From NCBI RefSeq assembly GCF_003002815.1, contig NZ_PVTF01000001.1, forward strand, positions 310,001 to 374,000: a stretch of 64,000 nt of DNA. Reading direction: 5' to 3'. The position numbers were made by a program, and so were the translations under genes. Positions 17,058-27,542 of the stretch are shown piece by piece; the stretch's first letter is position 1; every line of letters starts with the position of its first letter. The notes under the pieces are model-generated. The model was given only the letters and a program-made list of their open reading frames with translations, was not told the origin of the DNA and did not search any database. The DNA is from Umezawaea tangerina. GTDB lineage: Bacteria > Actinomycetota > Actinomycetes > Mycobacteriales > Pseudonocardiaceae.

Positions 17058-17115
17058 ACCCTCATACTGCCTTGCCCGTTCGTGGCCGTGGGGTGGTCAT
17101 CGTTACTGTTCCCCT

Positions 17116-18027
17116 GTGCGTACCGGCATCGTCATCCTCCCCGAACACCGCTGGTGGGTGGCCGAGCCCAAGTGGCGCGCCGCCGAGGAGCTGGGCTTCC
17201 ACCACGCGTGGACCTACGACCACCTCGGCTGGCGGACCCTCGTGGACGGCCCCTGGTTCGGCGCCGTCCCGACCCTCACCGCGGCCGCCGCCGTCACCTC
17301 CCGCATCAGGCTCGGCACCCTGGTGGCCACCCCCAACTTCCGGCACCCGGTGCCGTTCGCGCGCGACCTGATGGCGCTGGACGACGTGTCCGACGGCCGC
17401 ATCGCGCTCGGGGTGGGCGCCGGCGCCCAGGGCGGGTACGACACCCGTGTCACCGGCGGTGGTGACGTGGTCGGCCGGGCGGCCCGGTTCGGCGAGTTCG
17501 TCGAGCTGCTGGACCTGCTGCTCACCCGCGAGCGGACCACCTGGAAGGGCGAGTTCTACGAGGCCGTCGAGGCCCGCAGCGCCCCAGGTTGCGTGCAGCG
17601 GCCGCGGCTGCCGTTCGTGGTGGCGGCGAACGGGCCGAAGGCCATGGACGTGGCGGTCCGCTACGGCACGGGGTGGGTGACGACCGGCGCGGGCGGCGAG
17701 ACCGTCGAGGAGTGGTGGCGCGGTGTCGAGTCGTTGTCGGACGCGTTCGACGAGAAGCTGGCGTCCATCGAACGGGCACGGGAGACGGCCGACCGGTACC
17801 TGCTGCTCGACGCCGCGCCGCTCTACTCGCTGACCAGCGTCGAGGTCTTCCGCGACATGGTCGGCCGCGCCCAGGACCTCGGCTTCACCGACGTGATCAC
17901 GCACTGGCCGCGCGAGGACGGCGTGTACGCCGGCAGCGAGTCGGTGCTGGAACAGGTCGCCGCCGACGTCCTCCCGGAACTGACCGCCGTCCCCATGCCG
18001 TGGCCCGCACCGCCGCGCAAGGACTGA
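17116..18027 (+). CDS. LLM-class flavin-dependent oxidoreductase
   Basis: A 303-aa luciferase-like monooxygenase-fold protein. It starts at GTG (RTGIVILPEHRWW). Family features are AEELGFHHAWTYDHLGW, the segment SRIRLGTLVATPNFRHP after the first sheet, and DDVSDGRIALGVGAG. This pattern is closer to F420-dependent LLM enzymes of actinobacteria than to bacterial luciferase LuxA/LuxB. It is probably a coenzyme-F420 or FMN redox enzyme of unknown substrate. The starts of this gene and the HAD gene are 58 bp apart, so they share a divergent promoter. It is not close enough to the LuxC/LuxE pair to propose a working lux system. Confidence 0.83.
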   Translation: MRTGIVILPEHRWWVAEPKWRAAEELGFHHAWTYDHLGWRTLVDGPWFGAVPTLTAAAAVTSRIRLGTLVATPNFRHPVPFARDLMALDDVSDGRIALGVGAGAQGGYDTRVTGGGDVVGRAARFGEFVELLDLLLTRERTTWKGEFYEAVEARSAPGCVQRPRLPFVVAANGPKAMDVAVRYGTGWVTTGAGGETVEEWWRGVESLSDAFDEKLASIERARETADRYLLLDAAPLYSLTSVEVFRDMVGRAQDLGFTDVITHWPREDGVYAGSESVLEQVAADVLPELTAVPMPWPAPPRKD

Positions 18028-18174
18028 CGCACCGAACCGGACGTCCCCCGGTCGTGAAGGCCCCCTGAGCCACGAGGCCCAGTGATTGCTGGCTTGGTCG
18101 TGGCTCGCATGACGCTGGGCGTGGGTTCTTGGAACGTTGGCACTGTGCTGGGCATGGCCGGCGTTCAACGACGT

Positions 18175-18510
18175 TCAGTCATCGGTCGTATCCGGGTTGG
18201 TGGCTTCGGCGAGCCAAGCCAGATACGCGGCAGGGGCCTCAGCGATAACCGTTGCGATGATCTCCGGATTGTCCCAGGGGTGGTTCTCCTGAAGGTGGAT
18301 CTCAAGTGCTACGTACCGAGTTTCGGTTGTTTTGAAGATCACCTTCCATTCTTCGCTTTCATTGATTTCGCCGTGGTGGCGGTAGACGGACGTAACGGGA
18401 CCTATGATCTGGACACCTCCTGCTAGTCGATCTGCAACCGCACTTCTCGCCAGTGAAATCGCTTGGGCGCGAGTCGCAGTTGCAGTCGTAACCTGAAGAT
18501 ATTTATCCAT
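18175..18510 (-). CDS. cutA: CutA divalent-ion tolerance family protein
   Basis: A 111-aa CutA1-type protein, a small trimeric cytosolic protein linked to divalent metal tolerance in E. coli, though its real role is unclear. It begins MDKYLQVTTATATRAQA and has the family core GPVTSVYRHHGEINESEEWK and ENHPWDNPEIIA. Codon use is visibly less GC-biased than in the neighbours (many A/T third positions), and the flanks are also AT-richer, suggesting acquisition by transfer. It stands alone, with no operon partner. Confidence 0.85.
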   Translation of the reverse strand: MDKYLQVTTATATRAQAISLARSAVADRLAGGVQIIGPVTSVYRHHGEINESEEWKVIFKTTETRYVALEIHLQENHPWDNPEIIATVIAEAPAAYLAWLAEATNPDTTDD

Positions 18511-18942
18511 GTGCTCAGTCTAGTGGCTGCCCGAGGCGCAAGAGCTGTGCTGCGCTGGGTGCGAGTCCACCCTTCGGGCGGTCGTTTCTGGTTGAGGCCT
18601 AGAACTACTTCTTAGGCCTCCACGCCGGGAACGCCGCGCCGATATCCACGGGGCGTTGTTCAAGTTGGCCTGCGCACTGATATGTGACCGACGCCTCCGC
18701 TTATTTTGATAGGAGGTCTTGGTTTGATTCCCAATCTGCGGGAACATTCGCGCACGATGCCGGTTGCCACCTGTGGAGGTCCCGCGCGCAGGCGTCGTAC
18801 CAGCGTGGGAGCAATGTGGCTTAGCCCAAGGTGCTCAGGGGCCCGACGTTTTCCGCGAGGTCGTTTTTCGGGTTCTTCAGCACAGCCCGCCCAGAGGTAC
18901 TCCGATCGTGGAGCCCTCACCTGGGAAAATACCGCACGGTGG
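18511..18942. other. AT-richer intergenic region
   Basis: A 432-bp stretch with lower GC than the rest of the window, continuous with the cutA island. It contains an 11-bp near-perfect hairpin (gaggcctagaa / ttcttaggcctc, about 18593-18620). No gene with a plausible start, length and codon use is visible. Confidence 0.6.
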
Positions 18943-20709
18943 TCAGGTCAGCGGATCGGTGGCCAGCTGTCCGTCGGGGCCGATGGCGAGTGCGAGGACG
19001 CCGTTGTCGTCGGGGACGACGGCGGGGTAGTCGACGGTGGGGGTCTTGCGGGGGGTCCAGGGGGCGAAGCCGCCGCCGGGGAGCTCGTGGGTGGTGGTGA
19101 CGGCGCCGTCGGCGTCCCGGCCGACCAGCACCAGGCCGTTCCGGTCTACGGCCGCGACCTGGCCGGGGCCGCCGGGGCCGGGGACGAGGACGGGGGTGGT
19201 CCAGCCGGTGGGGGTGCGCTTGCTGATGGCGACCTCGCCGGTGAGCGCCACCCGGTACAGCAGTGCGTCCCGCAGCACGACGGGGGCGGCGGCCGGTGTC
19301 GCCGACGGGAAGGCGGCGTCCCAGCCGTTGTGCCAGCGCTGGACGCCGGTGGTGGTCGTGCCGAAGACCTCGACGCCGTCCGGGCCGTTCACGGCGGCGA
19401 GGCCGTCGAGGATGCCGGAGCCGCCCAGGTCCTCCCACTTCCCCCACGAGCCGTCCGCGGCCTGCGACACCCTGGCCACCCCGCCGCCGCTGGTGCGCAC
19501 GAACACGCTGACGGGGCCGTCGGGGGTGGCGAGGGCGAACGGGGCGCCGACGTCGGTGCCGGGGGACGGGCTGTCCAGGTCGGTCCAGGTGCCGCCGCGC
19601 CAGCAGGTGATGGTGTCCTTGTCGGTCCGCCGCCCGCACACGTGCAGGCCGTCGCGGCCGGTGGCGACGCTCAACGCCGGGGCGAGGACGCCGCCGGGCG
19701 GTGCGAGGTCGGTGCTGGTCCACGCGCCGTCGCGGCGGGTCCAGGCGGTGACCTGGCCGGAGCGGACGGCGAAGGCGCGCAGGTCGCCGTGCTCGTCGCG
19801 GCCGACCCAGGAGACGCCGCGCGGCCAGCGGTGGTACATCCGCCTTGGCCAGTCCTGGTAGCTCTGCTGGTCGCCGACCATGGGGTCGTGGACGCGGTAC
19901 CGCGCGAAGTCGTCGAGCTTGTCCCGCTGCTGGGCCTGGTCGAGGTTCACCGGGACCTGCTCGACGTTGTAGTCGCGGTAGCCGACCTGGACGAACACCG
20001 GCTGCTTGGCCGACCTGCGGTAGAGCAGGGCGGCCTCCTCGGTGAACCTCGCGGTCATCAGGTGGTCGGGGTGGTCGTAGAACGGCTGCCAGTGCGGGTA
20101 CGAGGTGTCCGGGTGGGTGTCCTGGGTGCGCACGACGGTCGGTTGGAACCTGGTCATCAGCGTCTGGAGCAGGTCGAGCAGCGCGTAGCGGGTGTACCGG
20201 TAGGAGCGCGGCACCTTCGCCCCGCTGGGCACGAGGGTCGCGGCGCGGACGGACTCGCTGCGGTCGGCCCACAGCTTGCGCAGGGCGTGCTGGCCGCCGT
20301 GGTCCTCCGGCAGGTTGACGAAGATCAGCTTGATCCCCGGCCGCGCGCTCAGCTCGTACTGCTCGACCGAGTGGTCCGCGTCGATCCGCAGCGCCGAGCC
20401 GCGCCACTCGTCGGGCGCGCCCGCCATGGCGGCGTAGGCGGCGCGGACGCCCTCCTGCCGCTGGGCGACGTAGCCGGGCACGTCCGCGGCGTTGGACTCG
20501 CCGCTGGTCAGGTACACCGTGACGACCTGGCGGCCTGCGCGGATGTCGTCGCCGAGGTCGGGGTTCATGAACAGCAGGTCGTCGTCCTGGTGGGCGACGA
20601 CCTGCAACGACAGCGGCCCGGTCGAGGCGGTCTCCGCGGGGACGCGGGCCGAGCAGGCGATGACCAGCCCGGTGAGGGCCAGCGCGACGAGCAGGCGCAG
20701 GTGCTTCAC
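18943..20709 (-). CDS. PIG-L-family deacetylase lipoprotein with propeller-like C-terminus
   Basis: A 588-aa exported enzyme related to the protein at 13998-15926. Its signal peptide ends in a lipobox (LVIAC), so it is probably a lipoprotein anchored to the outer face of the membrane. The PIG-L domain has the zinc motif VAHQDDDLLFMNPD near residue 37 and a later PFYDHPDHLMTARF histidine pair, followed by a long C-terminal half of beta repeats rich in W, G and T. The GTG start overlaps the stop of the upstream membrane protein by 4 nt, so deacetylase and GT-C-like protein are coupled. It probably deacetylates the sugar that the membrane protein transfers, or the finished polymer, which is inference. 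Confidence 0.82.
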   Translation of the reverse strand: MKHLRLLVALALTGLVIACSARVPAETASTGPLSLQVVAHQDDDLLFMNPDLGDDIRAGRQVVTVYLTSGESNAADVPGYVAQRQEGVRAAYAAMAGAPDEWRGSALRIDADHSVEQYELSARPGIKLIFVNLPEDHGGQHALRKLWADRSESVRAATLVPSGAKVPRSYRYTRYALLDLLQTLMTRFQPTVVRTQDTHPDTSYPHWQPFYDHPDHLMTARFTEEAALLYRRSAKQPVFVQVGYRDYNVEQVPVNLDQAQQRDKLDDFARYRVHDPMVGDQQSYQDWPRRMYHRWPRGVSWVGRDEHGDLRAFAVRSGQVTAWTRRDGAWTSTDLAPPGGVLAPALSVATGRDGLHVCGRRTDKDTITCWRGGTWTDLDSPSPGTDVGAPFALATPDGPVSVFVRTSGGGVARVSQAADGSWGKWEDLGGSGILDGLAAVNGPDGVEVFGTTTTGVQRWHNGWDAAFPSATPAAAPVVLRDALLYRVALTGEVAISKRTPTGWTTPVLVPGPGGPGQVAAVDRNGLVLVGRDADGAVTTTHELPGGGFAPWTPRKTPTVDYPAVVPDDNGVLALAIGPDGQLATDPLT

Positions 20710-22625
20710 GGTGCCGCGCTCTCCGGTCCGACCAGTCTGTACACGACCGCGTCCTCGTTCTCGTAGACCTTGGCCAGGAAGTCGGCCCCACCCAGATCAC
20801 GCAGCCCGGTGGCCCGGCGGTTGTACTCGCGGACGAACCCGCGGCCGATCAGGACGTACCGGACGTTCAGGTGCTGCACCGCGGCGCGCACCTTCGGGTC
20901 GGTGTCGTAGTCGCGGAAGTGCGCCTGGAGGGTGAACACGTCGGGCGACTCCAGGGAGCCGTCGTAGTGCCCGGCGACCGGGTGGACACCGGCGATCGCG
21001 TACATCCACAACGACCCGTCGTTGCGGTCGTTGAGCACCCGCTCGTCCGGTTTCACCAGCCCGCCGAGCTCCTGCATGGCGAGGACCTCGTTCTTCGTCA
21101 CCACGTAGGACTGGTCCTCGCGCGCGGTGTACCCGTACGCCCGGTGCGCCTGGACCTCGTTCGCGCGGACGTACAGGCCGCCGCTGAGCAGCACCAGCAC
21201 GCCCAGCGCGGCCGCCGAGGTGACCAGCGGGACGCGCAGGCGGCGGCCGAGCAGGTCGTGCACCTGCGCCACCCCGTGCCCGGCGACCACGCACAGCGGC
21301 ACGGTGGCCAGCGCGACCAGCCGGAACTGGTCGTTCCACCACGGGCTGGTCGCCTTCGCCACCCACGGCTGGGAGAACGACGCCGTCAGCACGAAGATCG
21401 CGCCGAACAGCAGCGCGGGCCCGGCGACCCAGCGCAGCGCGGCGAGCCGCCGGAACGCGAACAGCCCGATCCACAGGGCGACGGCCAGCCAGATCTGCGG
21501 GCGCGCGGTCACGTGCTGGAACGTCAGCAGGGTGCCCACGGCCTGGCTGACCGGGAACGTCGACGGCCAGTCGACCAGCGCGATGTTGCCGGACACGCTC
21601 AGCGCGCCGAACAGGTGCGGCACCGCCACCAGTCCGCCCACCGCCATCGGCGGCAGCAGCGCGACCAGGTCGCGCCGGGCCGTCGACCAGGTGCCCCACC
21701 AGCGCTGCACCAGCATCGGGAGGACGAACAGGATCCCGCCGAACAACGTGCTGGAGTGCACCGCGAGCAGCCCGACGGCGCAGGCGGCGAGCACCGCGCC
21801 GGTGTCCGGCGAGGGCCTGCGCAGGTACCGGTCGAGCACGGTCGCCAGCACCGGTGTGAACGCCAGCCCGACGGTGAACGGCAGCAGCGGGCCGCGCCAC
21901 AGGTTGTCGTAGGTCGCGCTGGTCGCCGCGACCGCGACGAGCGCCGTGGCGCCCGCGGTCACCGCGCGGCCGCCGAAGTGCCGGACCAGCGCGGCCAGCG
22001 ACAGCGCCAGCAGACCGGGCAGCAGCACCGTGGTCGCGTTCAGCACGGCCGGGACCGGGGCCCCGCCGAGCGTGTACACCAGGCTGCCGACGAGGTGGTA
22101 GGCGTTCGGGTAGAACAGGCCGCCGGGCAGCTCGTACCAGTTGACCCTGCTCGTGCCGTACAGGCTGCCGTCGCCGGTGTCGGCGATGTAGCGGATCCCG
22201 TTGGCGTGGTAGCCCGCGTCCCAGTCCTGCGGGATGGCGTTCAGGTCGCCGCCCATCGCCCGGAACAGCACCACGAACCCCACCGCGAACGCCGCCAGCA
22301 GGCACAGCGCGACCGCCGCGTCCGCCCGGCGCGTCCACGGGGAAGGCGGTTCGCCGCCGCGGGAGAACCGCCGCAGCCACAGGAACACCGCGGCCACGGC
22401 CAGCGTGTAGACGCAGAACGTAACGGGCGTGAAGGGGATGCCGATCTTCCAGAGCCAGGGTCCCGCGACACCTGCGACGAAGTACGTGAGCAGCGGCGAG
22501 ACCGAGGCGAGCGACCAGCCCCGCAGCCCCGTGGCGAGCGCCACCAGGCCACCGGGCACCCAGAGCACCAGGACGGCGAGGGCGATCGTGGTCACGGTCG
22601 GCAACATGCCTGCGTGGTTGGGCAC
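20706..22625 (-). CDS. DUF6541-like polytopic membrane protein, GT-C-like
   Basis: A 639-aa integral membrane protein with about 12-14 hydrophobic segments and a C-terminal extracytoplasmic domain (from about residue 500). A loop after the early helices reads PQDWDAGYHANGIRYIADTG, where the Asp residues could form the catalytic acid site of a GT-C transferase. Similar proteins occur in actinobacterial cell-wall and teichoic-acid regions. It is the first gene of a two-gene minus-strand operon with the PIG-L lipoprotein. GTG 22625 is used; a Met at 22607 is an alternative. Acceptor and donor are not known. Confidence 0.68.
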   Translation of the reverse strand: MPNHAGMLPTVTTIALAVLVLWVPGGLVALATGLRGWSLASVSPLLTYFVAGVAGPWLWKIGIPFTPVTFCVYTLAVAAVFLWLRRFSRGGEPPSPWTRRADAAVALCLLAAFAVGFVVLFRAMGGDLNAIPQDWDAGYHANGIRYIADTGDGSLYGTSRVNWYELPGGLFYPNAYHLVGSLVYTLGGAPVPAVLNATTVLLPGLLALSLAALVRHFGGRAVTAGATALVAVAATSATYDNLWRGPLLPFTVGLAFTPVLATVLDRYLRRPSPDTGAVLAACAVGLLAVHSSTLFGGILFVLPMLVQRWWGTWSTARRDLVALLPPMAVGGLVAVPHLFGALSVSGNIALVDWPSTFPVSQAVGTLLTFQHVTARPQIWLAVALWIGLFAFRRLAALRWVAGPALLFGAIFVLTASFSQPWVAKATSPWWNDQFRLVALATVPLCVVAGHGVAQVHDLLGRRLRVPLVTSAAALGVLVLLSGGLYVRANEVQAHRAYGYTAREDQSYVVTKNEVLAMQELGGLVKPDERVLNDRNDGSLWMYAIAGVHPVAGHYDGSLESPDVFTLQAHFRDYDTDPKVRAAVQHLNVRYVLIGRGFVREYNRRATGLRDLGGADFLAKVYENEDAVVYRLVGPESAAP

Positions 22626-22807
22626 ACGACCACCTGGGGGTTTGGCGCGAGGTCGACCCCGCGGCGGAGGCCGGTAGGTTATCGGCCCCCCTCACCGCTG
22701 CGTACAGTGACTACCGCAAGACGCCGGGGCAGGGTAGGGGAGCAACCTGAAGAAGGCCTGAAGCGTCTTGAGCTGTGTAGGAGTCGTGCGTACCGGGGAG
22801 GAACCGC

Positions 22808-23827
22808 ATGCGCCTGTCGGTCGTCATTCCGTGCTTCAACGAGGAGCGCGGGCTGGCGGAGCTGCACGAGGTGCTCTGCCGCGTGCTGCCGGAGGTGTCG
22901 GAGGACTTCGAGGTCATCCTGGTCGACGACGGCAGCAAGGACGGAACGCTCGGCGAGCTGCGCCTGCTCGCCGACCGCGACCCCAGGTTCAGGTTCCTCG
23001 CGTTGAGCCGGAACTTCGGCAAGGAAGCCGCCATGTTGGCGGGTTTGAGCCAGGCAAACGGCGAGCTGGTGGCCATCATGGACGCCGACCTCCAGCACCC
23101 GCCCGAACTGCTCGGCCGGATGGTCGACCTCCTCGCGGGCGGCTACGACCAGGTCGTAGCCCGGCGCACCAGGACCGGCGAGAAGCCGACTCGCAAGATG
23201 CTCTCGCACCTGTACTACCGGTTGATCAACAAGGTCGTGGACGTCGAGCTCGAGGACGGCGTCGGCGACTTCCGCGTGCTGACCCGCCGCGCCGTGCAGG
23301 CGCTGCTCTCGCTCGGCGAGTACAACCGGTTCTCCAAGGGCCTGTTCGCCTGGATCGGCTTCGACACCGCCGTCGTGGACTACGAGAACGTGCAGCGGCA
23401 CGCGGGCAACAGCACGTGGACGTTCCGCAAGCTGCTGAACTACGGCATCGACGGCGTGGTGTCGTTCAACAACCGCCCGCTGCGCCTGGCGATCTACCTC
23501 GGCGGCCTCGTGACGGCGCTGGCGTTCTGCTACTCGGTCTTCATCGTCGTGCACGCCGTCCGCGACGGGATCTTCGTCCCCGGCTACGTGACGATCATGT
23601 GCGGCGTGCTCGGACTGGGCGGTCTGCAGCTGCTGTTCCTCGGCGTGATCGGCGAGTACCTGGGCCGCATCTACTACGAGACCAAGCGCAGACCGCACTT
23701 CCTGGTCAAGGAGTCCAGCGGCCGCCCCATCCCGGTCACCGTCCCGCTGGGACCCGAGGTGGCCGACCACTCCGACCTCGCGGGCACCCCGGTGGTCATG
23801 CCCTTCGCGGAGCGCACCCCGTCGTGA
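22808..23827 (+). CDS. GtrB-like polyprenyl-phosphate glycosyltransferase
   Basis: A 339-aa GT2 enzyme with two C-terminal transmembrane helices (about residues 230-290). It should load a hexose from a nucleotide sugar onto undecaprenyl or decaprenyl phosphate at the inner face of the membrane. Motifs are SVVIPCFNEE, ILVDDGSKDGT, ALSRNFGKEAA, the DXD-like site MDADLQHPPE, and GDFRVLTRRA. These match GtrB/DPM1-type synthases. Its stop overlaps the GTG of gtrA by 4 nt. With gtrA and the GT-C-like protein downstream it forms a three-part glycosylation system like the Gtr systems of Shigella phages and of some Gram-positive bacteria. Confidence 0.9.
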   Translation: MRLSVVIPCFNEERGLAELHEVLCRVLPEVSEDFEVILVDDGSKDGTLGELRLLADRDPRFRFLALSRNFGKEAAMLAGLSQANGELVAIMDADLQHPPELLGRMVDLLAGGYDQVVARRTRTGEKPTRKMLSHLYYRLINKVVDVELEDGVGDFRVLTRRAVQALLSLGEYNRFSKGLFAWIGFDTAVVDYENVQRHAGNSTWTFRKLLNYGIDGVVSFNNRPLRLAIYLGGLVTALAFCYSVFIVVHAVRDGIFVPGYVTIMCGVLGLGGLQLLFLGVIGEYLGRIYYETKRRPHFLVKESSGRPIPVTVPLGPEVADHSDLAGTPVVMPFAERTPS

Positions 23828-24219
23828 ACCAGCAGCTCGCCAGGATCCTCCGGTTCGGGCTCGTCGGAGTGGTCAACACGGGGGTCTACTACGGCTGCTA
23901 CCTCCTGTTCTGCCGGTGGCTGCCGGTCATGGCGGCGCACGTGCTCGCCTTCGCCGTGGCGATGGTCGGCTCGTACTTCCTGAGCTGCTACTTCACCTTC
24001 CGCACCAAGCCGACGTGGCGGAAGTTCCTGCTCTTCCCGCTCTCCAACGCGACGAACTTCGTGATCAGCACCGCGGGCCTGTACCTGCTCGTGCACTGGC
24101 TCGACGTGGACAGCCGGATCGCGCCGCTGGTCGCGGCCGCCGCGGCCATCCCGTTCACCTACCTCGTCGCCCAGTTCGTGCTGGTCACCCGCACCGCCGA
24201 AAGTGAGCTCCAGCCTTGA
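23824..24219 (+). CDS. GtrA-like flippase
   Basis: A 131-aa membrane protein with four hydrophobic helices, typical of the GtrA family. GtrA proteins are thought to flip the polyprenyl-phosphate sugar made by GtrB to the outer face. Family features are ILRFGLVGVVNTGVYYG at the N-terminus and SYFLSCYFTFR in the middle. It overlaps the genes on both sides by 4 nt (GTGA with gtrB, TTGA with the GT-C gene), a tight operon. Confidence 0.9.
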   Translation: MNQQLARILRFGLVGVVNTGVYYGCYLLFCRWLPVMAAHVLAFAVAMVGSYFLSCYFTFRTKPTWRKFLLFPLSNATNFVISTAGLYLLVHWLDVDSRIAPLVAAAAAIPFTYLVAQFVLVTRTAESELQP

Positions 24220-26279
24220 CCCAGCTCGCCCGCAGGGCGCTGCCGGCAGCGGCGGTCGTCCTGGTCGTCGCGCTGCTCGCCGAACTCCCGTTCCTGCGCA
24301 ACAGGTTCTTCTACGTCTGGGACGACAGCGCCGCGCAGTTCCTGCCCACGTGGCACTTCCTCGGCGACCGGCTCGCCGCGGGCGAGTGGCCGGTGTTCCT
24401 GTCGGTCGACAACTGGATGGGCGGCAACTTCTCCGCCGAGGCCCTGTTCGGCCTGTGGAACCCGGTCAACCTGGCGAACTACCTGCTGGTGTCCCGGTTC
24501 GACGACCTCGCGCTCGCCGGGCTGGTGGTGAAGACCGAGTTCCTGGTGCTGCTCGCGCTGGGCGCGTACCTGCTCTGCCGCGAGTACGACGCCAAGCCCG
24601 CCGCGGCCGCCGTCATCGCGATCGCCTTGCCGTTCGGCGGTTTCACGCTCTACTACGACACCGCGTCGTGGGTGGCGGGCCTGATGGCGTTCACCTGGAT
24701 CCCGTACACGTGGTGGTCGGCCCGCCGGGTCGCCCGCGGCGTCGGGAGTCCACTGTGGCCGTTCCTGTTCGGCGCGCTCGCCGTCACGACGGGGAACCCG
24801 TACGGGCTGCTCGGCGTGTGCGCGGTGCTGGCCGCGCTGCTGGTCGAGTCGTGGCTGGTCCGCGACCGCGCGGCGCTGCTGCGGCTGGTGCTGGTCGGCG
24901 TGCTCGTCGCGCTGGTCGTGCCGCTGGTGTACCTGCCGCTGCTGGGGAACTCGGCGGTGACCGAGCGCGCGGGCCAGGGCTTCGCCGCCACCGGCATGCT
25001 GATGCCGAGGCTGTCGGACTTCCTCAACCCGTCCATGCCCAGCCACCAGCCGATGATCACCACGTTCGCCAACCCGACCCGGCTGAGCGTGCCCGGTGTG
25101 TACTTCGCCTGGTTCGTCGTGCCGCTGCTGCCCTGGCTGGACTGGGGGATCGTCAGGCAGCGGTGGCGCGAGCTGACGGCGGTGTTCGTCGTGTTCGGCG
25201 GGTACCTGCTGCTGGCGATCGGACCGTCGAACATGTGGATGTTCCGGTTCCCGCTGCGCCACGTCGAGGTGATCTACCTGGCGTTCGGCGTGGTCTTCGC
25301 GGTGCTGCTCAGCGCGGGCCTGCGCACCGACCGGACGCGCGCGCGTGTGCTGGTCACCACGGGCGCCCTGCTGTTCACCGCCTACCTGACGTTCGCGGCG
25401 GGCCCGTGGGAGTTCCGCCGCCACCTGGTGTCGCTGGCGCTGCTCGTGGTCGGCACCGCGCTGGCCGTGCGGCTGGCGAACACCCGCGCGCTGCACGTGG
25501 TGCTGGTGGCGGGCGTGGCGCTCGCGCTGCTGCTGCAGACCGCCTGGTTCCCCAAGAACGCCGACGTCGCGCAGTACGCGTTCCCGCGCACGGTCTCCGA
25601 GCTGCGCGCCGACGACTACCAGGGCACCACCTACCAGGTCGGCTCGGTCGTCGTCGGCAACAACGGGCTGCTGCTCGACGCGGCCACCGTCGCCTCCTAC
25701 ACCGGCATGGGCTACCGGAAGTTCAAGCAGGCCACCTGCATGAACTACCTCGGCACGACCTGCGCGCAGGGCCTCGACAAGCTGCTGGAGCCCACCGAGG
25801 TCGGCCCGCCGCTGATCGACCTCATGCGGGTGGAGACCGTCGTCGTGCAGAAGGCGGTCAACCCGAACCCGGTCACGCCGCCGGGCTGGCGGGTCGAGCG
25901 GAGCAACGATCTCGTCACGGTGTTGCGGCGCACGGGGGACATCCCGTGGCCGGGCGGACGGGTTTCCTGGACCGATGCAGGACTCTCCGCCGACCGCTCG
26001 ACCGACACCCGCGAGGAGCTGCGTGTGGACCGCCCCGGCAAGGTCGTCCTCGCCAGGCTGAACTGGCCGGGCTACCGCGCAGAGCTCGACGGGCAGCCCG
26101 TGGACGTGCGGGAAGGTCCGGCCGGACTCGTCGTCCTCGACGTGCCGAAGGCGGGCTCGCTGACCCTCACCTGGAGACCGCCCGGTCTGGTGCCCGGACT
26201 CGTCGCCGCGGCGCTGGCCGTGCTCGGCGCGCTGGCCCTGAGCGCGGTGACCGTCGTGCGCCGCCGTCGTTTTGGCTGA
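24216..26279 (+). CDS. YfhO-like GT-C transferase, third gene of a Gtr system
   Basis: A 687-aa polytopic protein with about 12 hydrophobic segments, a C-terminal soluble domain and a last helix. The first loop has FYVWDDSAAQFLPTW, as in its paralogue at 2253-4499, and the two share blocks along their length (MGGNF, WNPV-LANY, CMNYLG). In the Gtr scheme GtrB loads the sugar, GtrA flips it, and a strain-specific third protein (GtrC) transfers it to a polymer; this protein holds the third position. The start is a TTG overlapping the stop of gtrA. It ends about 70 bp before glf, so co-transcription with galactan genes is possible. The acceptor, perhaps galactan or a teichoic acid, is inference. 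Confidence 0.8.
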   Translation: MTQLARRALPAAAVVLVVALLAELPFLRNRFFYVWDDSAAQFLPTWHFLGDRLAAGEWPVFLSVDNWMGGNFSAEALFGLWNPVNLANYLLVSRFDDLALAGLVVKTEFLVLLALGAYLLCREYDAKPAAAAVIAIALPFGGFTLYYDTASWVAGLMAFTWIPYTWWSARRVARGVGSPLWPFLFGALAVTTGNPYGLLGVCAVLAALLVESWLVRDRAALLRLVLVGVLVALVVPLVYLPLLGNSAVTERAGQGFAATGMLMPRLSDFLNPSMPSHQPMITTFANPTRLSVPGVYFAWFVVPLLPWLDWGIVRQRWRELTAVFVVFGGYLLLAIGPSNMWMFRFPLRHVEVIYLAFGVVFAVLLSAGLRTDRTRARVLVTTGALLFTAYLTFAAGPWEFRRHLVSLALLVVGTALAVRLANTRALHVVLVAGVALALLLQTAWFPKNADVAQYAFPRTVSELRADDYQGTTYQVGSVVVGNNGLLLDAATVASYTGMGYRKFKQATCMNYLGTTCAQGLDKLLEPTEVGPPLIDLMRVETVVVQKAVNPNPVTPPGWRVERSNDLVTVLRRTGDIPWPGGRVSWTDAGLSADRSTDTREELRVDRPGKVVLARLNWPGYRAELDGQPVDVREGPAGLVVLDVPKAGSLTLTWRPPGLVPGLVAAALAVLGALALSAVTVVRRRRFG

Positions 26280-27530
<1,251 letters not shown>

Positions 27531-27542
27531 TCTTGAGCGCAC

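Noticed and set aside
10587-18027. A bacterial luminescence system (LuxE, LuxC and a luciferase-like protein)
   Set aside because: The luciferase-like gene at 17116 is several genes away, divergent from the HAD gene and more like F420-type oxidoreductases; no luxA/luxB pair or luxD is present.
18700-18745. A tRNA or tRNA fragment (gtttgattccc resembles a T-loop)
   Set aside because: No matching acceptor or anticodon arm can be folded around it; probably chance.
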